64,000 bases of DNA, from the NCBI RefSeq assembly GCF_036346855.1, contig NZ_CP107841.1, forward strand, positions 6,018,001-6,082,000, read 5' to 3'. This document shows, in pieces, positions 1-8,225 of the stretch. The notes beneath the pieces are model-generated. The model made no database searches, was not told the origin of the DNA, and saw only the letters and a program-made list of their open reading frames with translations. Positions within the stretch are counted from its first letter, which is position 1. Each line of letters starts with the position of its first letter. A program made the translations under genes and the position numbers. The stretch comes from Streptomyces europaeiscabiei (GTDB taxonomy: Bacteria > Actinomycetota > Actinomycetes > Streptomycetales > Streptomycetaceae).

Positions 1-1
1 C

Positions 2-148
2 ACCGGCAACATCTTCAAGGACAACACCGCGAACGTGGACGGGCCCGGCTACGGCTTCCACCTCACGTCCGACGGCAACAAAGTCACCTGCGACAACAAG
101 GCGAAGGACGCCGGCGAGGGTCTCGCCAACGTCGACTGCGCCTCCTGA
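2..148 (+). CDS. C-terminal end of a secreted right-handed beta-helix protein (partial)
   Basis: The reading frame is open from the window edge to TGA at 146-148 and gives 48 residues; the start lies outside. The fragment has short Asn/Gly-rich turns of the kind N-I-F-K-D-N-T-A-N-V-D and S-D-G-N-K-V, typical of parallel beta-helix (NosD / pectate-lyase-like) repeats. Two cysteines near the end could form the disulfide often seen at the last coil. Such proteins are usually exported and act on polysaccharides, but nothing here fixes the substrate. It lies just upstream of a UDP-sugar dehydrogenase, so a cell-envelope or exopolysaccharide context is possible. The beta-helix reading is inferred from repeat character only. 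Confidence 0.6.
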   Translation, partial: TGNIFKDNTANVDGPGYGFHLTSDGNKVTCDNKAKDAGEGLANVDCAS

Positions 149-230
149 CCGCCTCCGCCCCATCGCTTCCGCAGGCCGGCACCGGCTCGTGCGGCGGGCC
201 GACATGCCCGACACACCTCTGGAGACCACC

Positions 231-1577
231 ATGACCTCGTCGGGCGACACCGACACAACCGCGCCGCGCCTCACCGTCATAGGCACCGGATACCTCGGTG
301 CCACCCACGCCATCTGCATGGCCGTCCTGGGCTTCGACGTCCTCGGCGTGGACGTCGACCCCGGCAAGATCGAGCGGCTGAACTCGGGCGAGGTGCCGTT
401 CTTCGAGCCCGGACTGCCCGAACTGCTCGCGAAGGCCCTCGACAGCGGCCGGCTGCGGTTCACCACGAGCTTCGCCGAGGCCGGGGAGTTCGGCGACGTC
501 CACTTCGTCTGCGTGGGCACGCCCCAGCAGCGGGACTCGTACGCGGCGGACATGACCTTCGTCGACGGCGCGGTGAGCGAACTCGCCCAGCACCTGCGCA
601 GGCGCACCCTGGTGGTCGGCAAGTCCACGGTCCCGGTGGGCACGGCCGCCCGGCTGACGGAGATCGTCCGGCGGACCGCCCCGGCCGGGGCCGACGTCGA
701 ACTCGCCTGGAACCCGGAGTTCCTGCGCGAGGGCTACGCCGTCGACGACACCATGCGGCCCGACCGGCTGGTCTTCGGCACCGCGTCGCAGTGGGCCGAG
801 GAGCAGCTGCGTGCCGCCTTCGCCCCGGTGATCGCCCAGGGCACCCCGGTGGTCGTCACCGACCTGCCCACCGCCGAGCTGGTCAAGGTGGCCGCCAACT
901 CCTTCCTCGCCACGAAGATCTCGTACATCAACGCCATGGCGGAGGTCTGCGAGGCGACCGGCGCCGACGTCACGGGTCTCGCGGAGGCGCTGGCCTACGA
1001 CGACCGGATCGGCGGCCGGTTCCTCAAGCCGGGCCTCGGCTTCGGCGGCGGCTGCCTGCCCAAGGACATCCGGGCCTTCAGCCATCGCGCCGAGGAACTG
1101 GGAGTCGGCCAGGCCGTCTCCTTCCTGCGCGAGGTCGACGCCATCAACCAGCGGCGCCGGGCCCGCACGGTGGACCTCGTCCGCGAACTGGCCGGCGGGG
1201 AGCTGGCCGGTGCCAAGGTGACCGCGCTGGGGGCGGCGTTCAAGCCCAACTCCGACGACATCCGCGATGCCCCCGCCCTGGACGTGGCCAGGACCCTGCA
1301 CCAGGCCGGCGCCCAGGTGACCGTCATCGACCCGGCGGCCGTCGAGAACGCCCGCCGCGCCTACCCGGACCTGACCTACGGTACGGACGTGCTCACCGCG
1401 GCCACCGGGGCCGATGTGGTGGTGCTGCTCACGGAATGGGCCGAGTTCCGTGAGATCGACCCGCATGCCCTGGGTGCGGTCGTGGCCCGGCGCCGGATCG
1501 TCGACGGACGGCACGCCCTCGACCCGGCGCAGTGGCGCGCCGCGGGGTGGGACTACCGCGCACTGGGCCGACCCTGA
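231..1577 (+). CDS. UDP-glucose/GDP-mannose dehydrogenase family protein
   Basis: This cytosolic enzyme would oxidise a nucleotide sugar (most often UDP-glucose to UDP-glucuronate) with two NAD+, supplying precursors for polysaccharides or glycosylation. It has an N-terminal Rossmann fold with GTGYLG near residue 20, a central helical domain, the active-site motif GFGGGCLPKD (catalytic Cys) in the middle and a C-terminal UDP-binding domain. Its 448 residues are usual for the family. ATG 231 is preferred because GGAG stands six bases upstream; in-frame GTG 189 and ATG 204 have no comparable site. The sugar (glucose, ManNAc or GDP-mannose) cannot be decided from sequence alone. It follows the beta-helix gene by 82 bases on the same strand. 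Confidence 0.9.
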   Translation: MTSSGDTDTTAPRLTVIGTGYLGATHAICMAVLGFDVLGVDVDPGKIERLNSGEVPFFEPGLPELLAKALDSGRLRFTTSFAEAGEFGDVHFVCVGTPQQRDSYAADMTFVDGAVSELAQHLRRRTLVVGKSTVPVGTAARLTEIVRRTAPAGADVELAWNPEFLREGYAVDDTMRPDRLVFGTASQWAEEQLRAAFAPVIAQGTPVVVTDLPTAELVKVAANSFLATKISYINAMAEVCEATGADVTGLAEALAYDDRIGGRFLKPGLGFGGGCLPKDIRAFSHRAEELGVGQAVSFLREVDAINQRRRARTVDLVRELAGGELAGAKVTALGAAFKPNSDDIRDAPALDVARTLHQAGAQVTVIDPAAVENARRAYPDLTYGTDVLTAATGADVVVLLTEWAEFREIDPHALGAVVARRRIVDGRHALDPAQWRAAGWDYRALGRP

Positions 1578-1859
1578 CCGCACGCCTGCCGCGCGCTGCG
1601 GCGGCCGGGCCGGGTGTGCCGCACGGAGGTCACGTCCGCTGCTCCGCCGGTCGTCGGTGGAGCGGCGGCGACGAGAGCCGGGGTCGGAGTCGAGGGCCGG
1701 GCTCGTGGCTCCGGGCGGGCGGACACTCGGGATGCTCGGGGCCCCGGGCGGGGCGGGTACCCGAACGGCGCGCTCTGCGCTGCGGCGCGCACCTCGTCCG
1801 TGCTGCCCCGTGGTCTCGTCCGGAACGGCCGGCCGGCCACGCCCGCAGCCGACGGACCG

Positions 1860-2849
1860 TCATCCGTGGCTCTGGTGCTGCTCGGTCAGCCGGCTCTCGG
1901 GGTGTACCCACAGCACGACGTTGTCGAGATGCCCGACCGCTCCGCTCTCCAGCTCGTTCCGGAAGAACTCGACGACCTCCCGGTCGGAGTGGCGCAGGCT
2001 GAAGTGGGTCAGCACGAACAGGTTCTCCGGATGTGCCTCGACCACCGGACGGAGTTCGCTCCACACGGTGTGTCCGACCTCCCGGGCCCGGGTGAGCCGG
2101 TCGTCGTCGAGGTAGGTGCACTCGGTGATGATGACCGGGTAGTCGAACAGCCAGGGGTTCCGAGCGAACACGCTCGCGTGGGTGTCCCCGAGGAAGGCGA
2201 AGGCGGGGCGGCGGATCTCCCGGTCGACCGTGCCGGCGCCCTCCTTGCGTCGCTCGGCGATGATCCGGCCGAACTCCCGGGCCCGGCCCGCCGCGACCAT
2301 CGATGCCTTCAGCTCTTCGTACTCCGGCTTCAGGACCGTCTTCTTCTCCGCGAAGCAGTAGCCCACGCACGGCACCTTGTGCAGGCACTCGACGACGCGG
2401 ACCGCGTACTCCCCGCGGCGGCCCACGGAGAACTCCTCACCCGGTCGCACACCGTGCAGGCGGCACCCCGCGGAGAGGGACGGATCGAACCCCGCCCCGT
2501 GGTTCAGCTCGCTCGAAGCACGCAGATAGGCCTGCGCGTAGGGTTCGGCGTCGGCCGGCAGGTAGATGTCCACCCCCGCGTCCCTGGCGGCCAGATAGTC
2601 GAGGTCCTTGGAATGGTCGAGATGGGTGTGGGTCAGGAGCACCGTCTCCACCTGCCGGCCCTCGGCCAGACCGGCATCGAGGCCGCACCGCAGCTCGGGG
2701 ACGTGGAAGAAGGTCTTGTCGTTCGCCCGTGAGTACCCGGTCAGGGTCAGACCGGTCCCGGGTATGCGCCACGTCTTCCACTGGCGGAACGGATGCCCCT
2801 TGTCGAGCCGTTGAGGGTGGCTGACACGCTGCTCAGGTCGGTGGGTCAT
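1860..2849 (-). CDS. MBL-fold metallo-hydrolase (RNase Z-like)
   Basis: The protein carries the metallo-beta-lactamase motif HTHLDH, about 80 residues in, followed later by GDTH and LTHFS histidines that complete the two-zinc site. Spacing and overall shape (329 residues) resemble RNase Z / beta-CASP-less hydrolases of the MBL superfamily, so a phosphodiesterase or small-molecule hydrolase role in the cytosol is likely. No signal peptide is seen. The start at 2849 is chosen because GGGGAG lies about nine bases upstream; an in-frame start at 2894 would add 15 residues. It converges with the sugar dehydrogenase across a 282-base gap in which I see no gene. Confidence 0.8.
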   Translation of the reverse strand: MTHRPEQRVSHPQRLDKGHPFRQWKTWRIPGTGLTLTGYSRANDKTFFHVPELRCGLDAGLAEGRQVETVLLTHTHLDHSKDLDYLAARDAGVDIYLPADAEPYAQAYLRASSELNHGAGFDPSLSAGCRLHGVRPGEEFSVGRRGEYAVRVVECLHKVPCVGYCFAEKKTVLKPEYEELKASMVAAGRAREFGRIIAERRKEGAGTVDREIRRPAFAFLGDTHASVFARNPWLFDYPVIITECTYLDDDRLTRAREVGHTVWSELRPVVEAHPENLFVLTHFSLRHSDREVVEFFRNELESGAVGHLDNVVLWVHPESRLTEQHQSHG

Positions 2850-3179
2850 CCCGGCTTGCTCCCCGGCCTCGTCGTCACGGTTCCTCACGTGCACGGATTC
2901 GGCTGATCGTACGGGGCGTCACCGGACTGGTTACGGTATTTTCCGCGGCCACTGCCCAGCGGTCCCCGCCTTGCCCCGCGACGAGGTGCTTGCGGAACGG
3001 GGGACTTGGCCGATCCCGATCCCGATCCGATCCGGGGCGGGCGGCTGCGGTCGTCGACGCCTGTTGGACCTGGTGGCGCCGGACGCCGCCGGTTGTCGTG
3101 GCCGACATGGGAGCGAGCCCAGGCCCGGCCCGCCCGCGTACTCCACCGGGACGTCATCCGGGGGGACTTCCCCACGACT
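2850..3179. other. Intergenic stretch, no convincing gene
   Basis: Several frames are open here, but all show the random Arg/Pro/Gly-rich composition of high-GC shadow frames and no family resemblance. It should hold the promoter of the MBL hydrolase. No terminator hairpin with a T-run was found. Confidence 0.5.
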
Positions 3180-3308
3180 GTGGATCTCTGTGTAGGGCTG
3201 ATCGCGTGCGTGGTCCTGTCGGTCGCGTACAGAGCGCGCGCGGTGCGTCCGGCAGTGTTCGGGGTCTTGCTGGTGGCGGTTCTCGTCCACTCCGCCATCG
3301 AGGGGTGA
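3180..3308 (+). CDS. Possible small membrane protein (42 aa)
   Basis: GTG 3180 opens a 42-residue frame preceded by a G-rich GGGGGGA about ten bases upstream. The peptide has two hydrophobic segments (around residues 4-16 and 24-36) separated by a basic turn RARAVR, and ends EG. That layout suits a two-helix mini membrane protein and is unlike the Arg/Pro-rich shadow frames nearby. The frame is open further upstream to 3006, but that part looks non-coding. There is no homology I recognise, so this is a weak call. Confidence 0.3.
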   Translation: MDLCVGLIACVVLSVAYRARAVRPAVFGVLLVAVLVHSAIEG

Positions 3309-3437
3309 CGCCCGCGCCCTCCCGGCAGGAGGCTCCGGCTCCCGGGTCGGCCGCCGCGCCCCGCGCCCACATCGCGGGCGCCGGACGCGTGACGCCGGAG
3401 CCCTCCAGTGCCCCGGACGCGAGACCGCGGGCTCGGG

Positions 3438-3580
3438 CTAGGCCGTTTCTGACGGCTCTTGAAGCCGTTCGTGAGCGGTTACGGGCGAGTCCGGTGAGGC
3501 GGCCGGCGCCTCACGAGTCACCTCGCGCGGCGCCGATCGGCCGGATGATCTCCGACCAGGAGCCATCAGAAGCGCCCTAG
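3438..3580 (+). mobile_element. MITE-like element, copy 1 (143 bp)
   Basis: Both ends are CTAG (3438-3441 and 3577-3580). The outer 22 bases at each end are imperfect inverted repeats (18 of 22 match), each containing TTCTGA(C/T)GGCTC. Inside is a hairpin built on GTGAGGC / GCCTCAC. No transposase is encoded. An inverted second copy lies at 47282-47436. The right-hand CTAG supplies the TAG stop codon of the minus-strand gene starting at 3927. A four-base CTAG duplication fits the YTAR target preference known for IS701-family transposases, which makes that family the likeliest mobiliser (inference). Confidence 0.75.
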
Positions 3581-3927
3581 TCGCGGGAGAGGGAGCCGGC
3601 CGATGGGTCCGGGCGCTCGGGGGTGGCGGGGTCCTCGCGGCTCACCTCGTGGTGGTGGCCGCCGGGGCCGGGGAGGGGTTTGAGGTCGACCTGGATGCGG
3701 TGGGTGGAGTCGTGGCTCACCGAGCCGCCGAGGCGGGCCTCGACCACGCCCAGACGCAGGCCCGCCCCGCCCTCGCCGGACCGGTGGAACTGGACCGCGA
3801 ACTCCAGGCTGACCTGCTCCACGCTGAATCGCCAGTCGCTCGCCGCGCCTTCGGCCTGGGCCCTGGCCAGCTCCGCGCGGACCGTGCCGATGGCCTCCGC
3901 GAGACCGACCGGTTCGGTATCGCCCAT
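3577..3927 (-). CDS. Trypsin-co-occurring domain 2 (Trypco2) protein
   Basis: This is a 116-residue cytosolic protein. Residues 5-80 have the helix-strand-strand pattern starting GLAEAIGTVRAELARAQAEG, then SVEQVSLEFAVQF and LRLGVVEARLGGS, which I recognise as the Trypco2 domain. In many actinobacteria this domain is encoded next to trypsin-like proteases and NTPases in proposed conflict or signalling systems. Here it is divergent from a trypsin-like protease gene 103 bases away, so the pair probably shares a control region. ATG 3927 has GGGGTG upstream; the frame is open further back with no coding character. The stop codon is formed by the CTAG end of a MITE-like element. The C-terminal 30 residues are His/Pro/Asp-rich tail. 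Confidence 0.75.
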   Translation of the reverse strand: MGDTEPVGLAEAIGTVRAELARAQAEGAASDWRFSVEQVSLEFAVQFHRSGEGGAGLRLGVVEARLGGSVSHDSTHRIQVDLKPLPGPGGHHHEVSREDPATPERPDPSAGSLSRD

Positions 3928-4030
3928 GTGAACACCCCGTCGGATTCCGTTGACGGTCCGTTGATCGACCGATCCAAGTTGGTTCACAAGTCTAGGGACG
4001 CACGATGCTCCGCGCGTAGTGTGAGGCAAC

Positions 4031-5398
4031 ATGGGGGAATTGCGTGCGGACTGGAGGCTCAGGCTGCGGCGCGGGGGCGCGCACGGCCCCATCTGCGGCG
4101 CCGGCGTGCTCGTCGACCAGCACACGGCGCTGACCTGCGCACACGTGGTGCGCAGTCCGGACGCCGTGATGTGGCTGGAGTTCGCCGAGAACAGCGAACT
4201 CGCTCCGGTGTCCGCGCGTGTCCCGCCCGGTGGCTGGCTGCCCGAGGGCCCCGGGGGCGGTGAGGACGTGGCCGTGCTGCGGCTGGACAGTCCGCGGCCG
4301 CAGGCGCGGCCGGCCCGGCTGGAGACCCGGCTGTGGGGTGGGATGGAGGTGTCCGCGACCGGTTACGCGCAGGGCTTCGACGACGGCATGTCCCTGTGGG
4401 GCCGTATCGGCGGGGTCAGCGGTGAGCGGGTGCAGCTCGACGCCGTCACCAAGGCCGAGGTCGTGCGCCGGGGATTCAGCGGAGCCGCCGTGTGCACACG
4501 GCCGGACGAAGGGTGCCCCGCCCGGGTGGTCGGCCTCGTCGTCAGCTGGCGCGGTGACATGGGCGAGTTGCTGCCCGAGAACAACCGGCTCGCATTCTCG
4601 TATCTGATCCCCGTCGAGCGTATCGCCGAACTCTCGCCGCTGGTGAAGGAGTTGACCGGCCCGGACGCCTGGGACCACGACTTCGGGGAACGGCTGATCC
4701 GGTGGTTCGAGGACCCCGACGAGGGGCCGGTGAAGATCACCGTGGTGCCTCCGGGCAGCGGCAAGGACCGTTCCCTGCGCCATCTGCTGCACCGGGCCCC
4801 TCTCGTCCACCGCGCAGGGGGTACCTCCCGCTCGAGCGAAGCCGAGAGTGGGGGAGGCTCCGGCAGACCCGATCTCGCCGACCACGCCCTGGGCCACATA
4901 GCCTTCCCGGCCGGCCAGTACCTGGCCTACTGGGACTGGCTGCTCGGCGCCGGGCCCCGGCCGGCGCAGCCGCCCGTCCTCGCGTCCGGCGGCCGGGTCA
5001 CCGTCCTCGTCGACGGCCTCGACGAGGAGCCCGAGCCGGGTCCGCTGATCGAACTCCTCGCCCGATTACGGTCGGTCGGCTTCCGCGTGCTGCTTGTCTT
5101 CCGCCATGAGGGCGGCACCGGCTGGACCGCCGCCCGTGACGAACTCCTCGCGCCCGCGCTCCTCACCCACGCGGACGCGCTGCTCGCCCGGCTGGAGCGC
5201 GCGGAGTTCAGCCGCGCGGTCCGCCACGGTGTCGTCGACAGCTCCTCCCTCGGCTCGATGACGGAGACGGCCGACCGGCGCAGGGCCGAGCGCCGCCTGA
5301 TCGACGAGACCAGGGACCCGCAGTGGCGGCTCGACCGGCTGCGCAAGCTGATCAGGACCCTGCGCGCCGATCTGCGGCGCTCCGGAGACCTGGCATGA
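4031..5398 (+). CDS. Trypsin-like serine protease fused to a degenerate NTPase domain
   Basis: The N-terminal 200 residues form a trypsin-like protease with a full triad: His38 in TCAHVV, Asp79 in GEDVAVL and Ser150 in GFSGAAV. The rest resembles a STAND/NACHT-type NTPase: a Walker-A-like PPGSGKDRS (244-248 region, with Asp where Ser/Thr is expected) and a Walker-B-like VTVLVDGLDEE near 325-332. ATP use is therefore doubtful. There is no signal peptide, so it should act inside the cell. Residues about 262-277 are encoded by a short palindromic genomic repeat. Leu346 is encoded by TTA (5066-5068), so translation probably depends on the bldA tRNA. The last four bases overlap the kinase gene (ATGA), indicating translational coupling. 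The target protein is unknown. Confidence 0.8.
   Translation: MGELRADWRLRLRRGGAHGPICGAGVLVDQHTALTCAHVVRSPDAVMWLEFAENSELAPVSARVPPGGWLPEGPGGGEDVAVLRLDSPRPQARPARLETRLWGGMEVSATGYAQGFDDGMSLWGRIGGVSGERVQLDAVTKAEVVRRGFSGAAVCTRPDEGCPARVVGLVVSWRGDMGELLPENNRLAFSYLIPVERIAELSPLVKELTGPDAWDHDFGERLIRWFEDPDEGPVKITVVPPGSGKDRSLRHLLHRAPLVHRAGGTSRSSEAESGGGSGRPDLADHALGHIAFPAGQYLAYWDWLLGAGPRPAQPPVLASGGRVTVLVDGLDEEPEPGPLIELLARLRSVGFRVLLVFRHEGGTGWTAARDELLAPALLTHADALLARLERAEFSRAVRHGVVDSSSLGSMTETADRRRAERRLIDETRDPQWRLDRLRKLIRTLRADLRRSGDLA
4816..4858 (+). repeat. Palindromic Streptomyces repeat inside the protease ORF
   Basis: The segment starts GGGGGTACCTCCCGCTCGAG and ends AGTGGGGGAGG. CCTCCCGCTC pairs with GAGTGGGGGAGG to form a strong hairpin. 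From memory, close versions are widespread in Streptomyces genomes, inside and between genes. Here it is in frame and encodes a Gly/Ser-rich loop between the Walker-A-like and Walker-B-like parts of the host protein. Confidence 0.65.
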
Positions 5399-7812
5399 GG
5401 CCCGGCATGAGGCCCGGGGCGACGCCCGGGACGACGCCTGGGACGACGCCCGGCATGGGGTCCGGTGCCCGGCCGAGGCAGGGGCCGGACGACGGGAGGG
5501 CGACGCTCTGCCCGCACCGGCGCTTCACCGGCGCCCCCTGCGGCGGCACCGTGCTGCCCACCGGCCACTGCGCCGTGTGCGGCCGTGCGGAGAACGGCCC
5601 CCGGCTGCCCGCACTGCCCGAGGACCCCCGCGAGTTCGGTCCCGCCGAGCTGCTCGCGCTGCCCGAGCGGGTGCCGCGCCCCGCGCAGGAACGCCTCATC
5701 CACCCCGAGGCGCCGCTGCGCGTCCGCATGAGCTGCTCGTCCCCCGAGTGCGGCATCACCTTCGCACCGCCCTACACCGTGGGCCGGGTGCCGGTCGAGG
5801 GGTACTGCCCGGCCTGCGGCGAGCCCTACTCGTACCGGCCCGAACTCGCCGAGGGCGACGTGCTGCGCGACCAGTACCGGATCATGGGGCCCATCGCGCA
5901 CGGCGGCCAGGGCTGGGTCTATCTCGCGGAGGACACCCATCTCGGTGACGTGGTCGCCGTCAAGGGCATGCTCAACCGCTACGAGCAGGACGGGGCCCGG
6001 CTCGCCGACGTCGAGCGTCGCAACCTCGTTGCCATCCGCCACCCCCGCATCGTCCAGATCCGTGACTTCGTCGCCCGGCGCGACGGCACCGGGCAGGTCA
6101 CCGGCGGCTACATCGTCATGGACGACGTCGGCGACGGCACCCTCGAAAAGGTCGTCAAGGAGACCCGGCGCGGCGAGTCCGTCCTCGACATCGAACACGT
6201 CGCCGCGTACGGCTGCCAGATCCTCGAAGCCTTCGTCCATCTGCACGCGGGCGGCGAACGGGCCTTCGTGTACGGGGACATGAAGCCGTCGAACGTCGTG
6301 CACCACGGGGACGGCGTCAAGGTCATCGACCTCGGCGGGATGCGCGAACAGGGCCAGAGCCAGCCGCCCGCCCATGTCACCCCCGACTACATGGCACCCG
6401 AGACGGCGTTCTCGCCCATGCCCACCACCGCCCACGACCTGCACACCGTCGGCGTCACCCTGCGGGAACTCGCCGGCTGGGCCGTCGACGAGGTGCCCGG
6501 CCTCGGCACCGCCTCCTTCCGGGGGGTCCTCGACCGCGCCACCCGAGGCGACCCAGGCCTGCGCTTCGCCGACGCCCGGGAGATGGCGGGCCAACTGCGG
6601 GGCGCCCTGCGGGAGATCCGCGCCCTGCGCGGCAAGAGCGACCCGCCCGAACCCTCCGACTACTTCTGGCCGTCCCCGCAGCTGCTCGGCGCCCGGCTCG
6701 GCACGGTGCCGGGCATCGAACACTGGCTGGACCGCCCCCGCCGCGACCGCTACGACCCGCCCCTGGCCCCCGCCCTCGACCTCGGCGCCCCCACCCCCAC
6801 CGAGATCGCCCGCCGGCTGCCGGTGCCCCGGCGCTACCCGGGCGACCCGCAGACCACACGGTTCGAGGTGAGCAGCGGCTACGACCCGGGCCGGCTCCTC
6901 GACCAGGAGGACGGCAAGCCGCCCTCGGTGGAGATCCGGCTGCACAACGTACGGGTCCTGCTGGGCCGGAACACACGGGACGACCTGGAGCGGGCCCAGG
7001 AGGAACTCGACACCGCCGACTCCCTGCCGGGACCGTCCGCCGTGCGCCGGTGGCGGCTGGAGTGGCACCGCGCCCTGGTCGCGCTGCGCCGCGCCGACCT
7101 CGACGACGACCCGCGCCAGGTCGCCGAGGCCCAGGGCCACTTCACGAAGGTCCGCCTCGAACTGCCCGGCGAGTACGCGCCCAAGCTGGCCCTCGCCTAC
7201 TGCGGGGAGCGGCTCGGCGACAGCGCGGCCGGGCCCACCGCCAAGGAGCTGTACGAGGCCGTGTTCGCCCGCAACCCCGCGCACGGCGGCGCCGCCCTGG
7301 GCCTCGCCCGGCTCGCCCTCCGCGCGGGCGACCGCCGCACCGCCCTCGACGTCCTCGGCGGGGTCCGCCCCGGAACCCTGGACCACACCGTCGCCCGGAT
7401 CGCCTCCCTGCGCATCCGCGCGGCCCGGCTGCCCCGGGACACCGCTCCGCTGCCCGAGCCCACCGAGGTCGACACGGCGCTGGCCGAACTGCGGGGCCTC
7501 GTACGCCGGGAGCCGGGCGCCGGCGGGCCGAGCCTGTCCGAGGACGAGGCGCTGCGCCTGAGCACCGAGCTGCACGAATGGCAACTGGACGCGCTGTACA
7601 GCCGCGACGACCGGCCCGGCCCCCGGGAAGGGGGCGGCGGCGGACGGCTCGACGCTCGCGGCCTGAGACGTCTGAGCGCGCAGGAGCGGCAGCTGCGCGA
7701 GCGGATCGAGTCGCACTACCGGCAACTGGCCGCCCGGCACGGCGGCTCGGCCGCCGCCCACGAACACCTCGTGGACCTCATGCAGGCGGTACGGCCACAG
7801 ACGGTGGTCTGA
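5395..7812 (+). CDS. pknG: PknG-type Ser/Thr protein kinase with zinc ribbon and TPR tail
   Basis: This 805-residue cytosolic protein has the PknG order: a Cys-rich N-terminal part, a rubredoxin-like ribbon (SCSSPECG ... GYCPACGEPYSYRPEL, about 115-150), a kinase domain (about 160-420) and a long C-terminal TPR-like helical region. Kinase motifs are the glycine loop IAHGGQGWVYLAED, VAVK lysine, catalytic loop VYGDMKPSN (no HRD arginine, as in PknG), DLG in place of DFG, and APE. The segment from the ribbon into the glycine loop closely resembles mycobacterial PknG. PknG phosphorylates GarA/OdhI to control 2-oxoglutarate flux; the target here is inferred only. The start ATG 5395 overlaps the protease stop. 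An earlier in-frame start (5323) is rejected because it lies inside the protease gene. The N-terminal 35 residues are RPG/TPG repeats. Confidence 0.88.
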   Translation: MRPGMRPGATPGTTPGTTPGMGSGARPRQGPDDGRATLCPHRRFTGAPCGGTVLPTGHCAVCGRAENGPRLPALPEDPREFGPAELLALPERVPRPAQERLIHPEAPLRVRMSCSSPECGITFAPPYTVGRVPVEGYCPACGEPYSYRPELAEGDVLRDQYRIMGPIAHGGQGWVYLAEDTHLGDVVAVKGMLNRYEQDGARLADVERRNLVAIRHPRIVQIRDFVARRDGTGQVTGGYIVMDDVGDGTLEKVVKETRRGESVLDIEHVAAYGCQILEAFVHLHAGGERAFVYGDMKPSNVVHHGDGVKVIDLGGMREQGQSQPPAHVTPDYMAPETAFSPMPTTAHDLHTVGVTLRELAGWAVDEVPGLGTASFRGVLDRATRGDPGLRFADAREMAGQLRGALREIRALRGKSDPPEPSDYFWPSPQLLGARLGTVPGIEHWLDRPRRDRYDPPLAPALDLGAPTPTEIARRLPVPRRYPGDPQTTRFEVSSGYDPGRLLDQEDGKPPSVEIRLHNVRVLLGRNTRDDLERAQEELDTADSLPGPSAVRRWRLEWHRALVALRRADLDDDPRQVAEAQGHFTKVRLELPGEYAPKLALAYCGERLGDSAAGPTAKELYEAVFARNPAHGGAALGLARLALRAGDRRTALDVLGGVRPGTLDHTVARIASLRIRAARLPRDTAPLPEPTEVDTALAELRGLVRREPGAGGPSLSEDEALRLSTELHEWQLDALYSRDDRPGPREGGGGGRLDARGLRRLSAQERQLRERIESHYRQLAARHGGSAAAHEHLVDLMQAVRPQTVV

Positions 7813-7853
7813 GTGCCGGGCGGACGGGGTGCGGGGTGCGGTGCGGTGCGTGG

Positions 7854-8164
7854 TGGCGGGGCAGGAACGTGGGGTGTGACTTCCGTGGATCGTGATCCGC
7901 CGTGTGGCAGCGGTTCCGTGATCGCGTGGTGCGGCAGTGGTTCGGCGGGCGGCGGGCGGCGGGCGGCGGGCTGCGGGGTGGGGGCGGTGGTGGCGGGGCA
8001 GGGAGGTGGGGTGTGACCTTCGTGGATCGTGATCCGCTGTGTGGCAGCGGTTCCGTGATCGGGCCGCGCGGCGGTGGCTCGGCGGGGCGGCGGGGCGTGG
8101 GTGCGGTCGGTGGTGGCGGGGCAGGAACGTGGGGTGTGACTTCCGTGGATCGTGATCCGCCGTG
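7854..8164 (+). repeat. Three spaced direct repeats in the kinase-vWA gap
   Basis: A block with GGTGGCGGGGCAG, GTGGGGTGTGAC and the near-palindrome GGATCGTGATCC occurs three times, with the GGATC core at about 7887, 8024 and 8147. The first two also carry GTGTGGCAGCGGTTCCGTGATC. The spacer between copies is G/C-rich and differs. These fill most of the 413-base gap (7813-8225) between the kinase and vWA genes, in an operon whose other visible junctions overlap by four bases. They could be operators for an internal promoter or an expanding repeat; I see no terminator. Confidence 0.7.
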
Positions 8165-8225
8165 CGGCGGCGAAACGGCGGACGGCAGCCGCGCGGTCCG
8201 CTCGGCGAGGACGGGGGAAGGAACG

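Noticed and set aside
84..1583. Long minus-strand open frame opposite the UDP-sugar dehydrogenase
   Set aside because: It is a mirror frame caused by high GC at third positions; it has no family motif and covers a certain gene.
1614..2732. Plus-strand 372-codon frame opposite the MBL hydrolase
   Set aside because: It is composed of charged/Gly shadow sequence with no motif, while the minus strand has a clear HTHLDH enzyme.
4927..7767. 946-codon minus-strand frame across the kinase gene
   Set aside because: It mirrors the PknG-like gene; no domain is visible and it runs over two coupled genes.
7902..8225. Upstream extension of the vWA gene through the direct repeats
   Set aside because: The frame is open but consists of Gly/Arg repeat translation; homology-like sequence begins after 8226 with a ribosome site.
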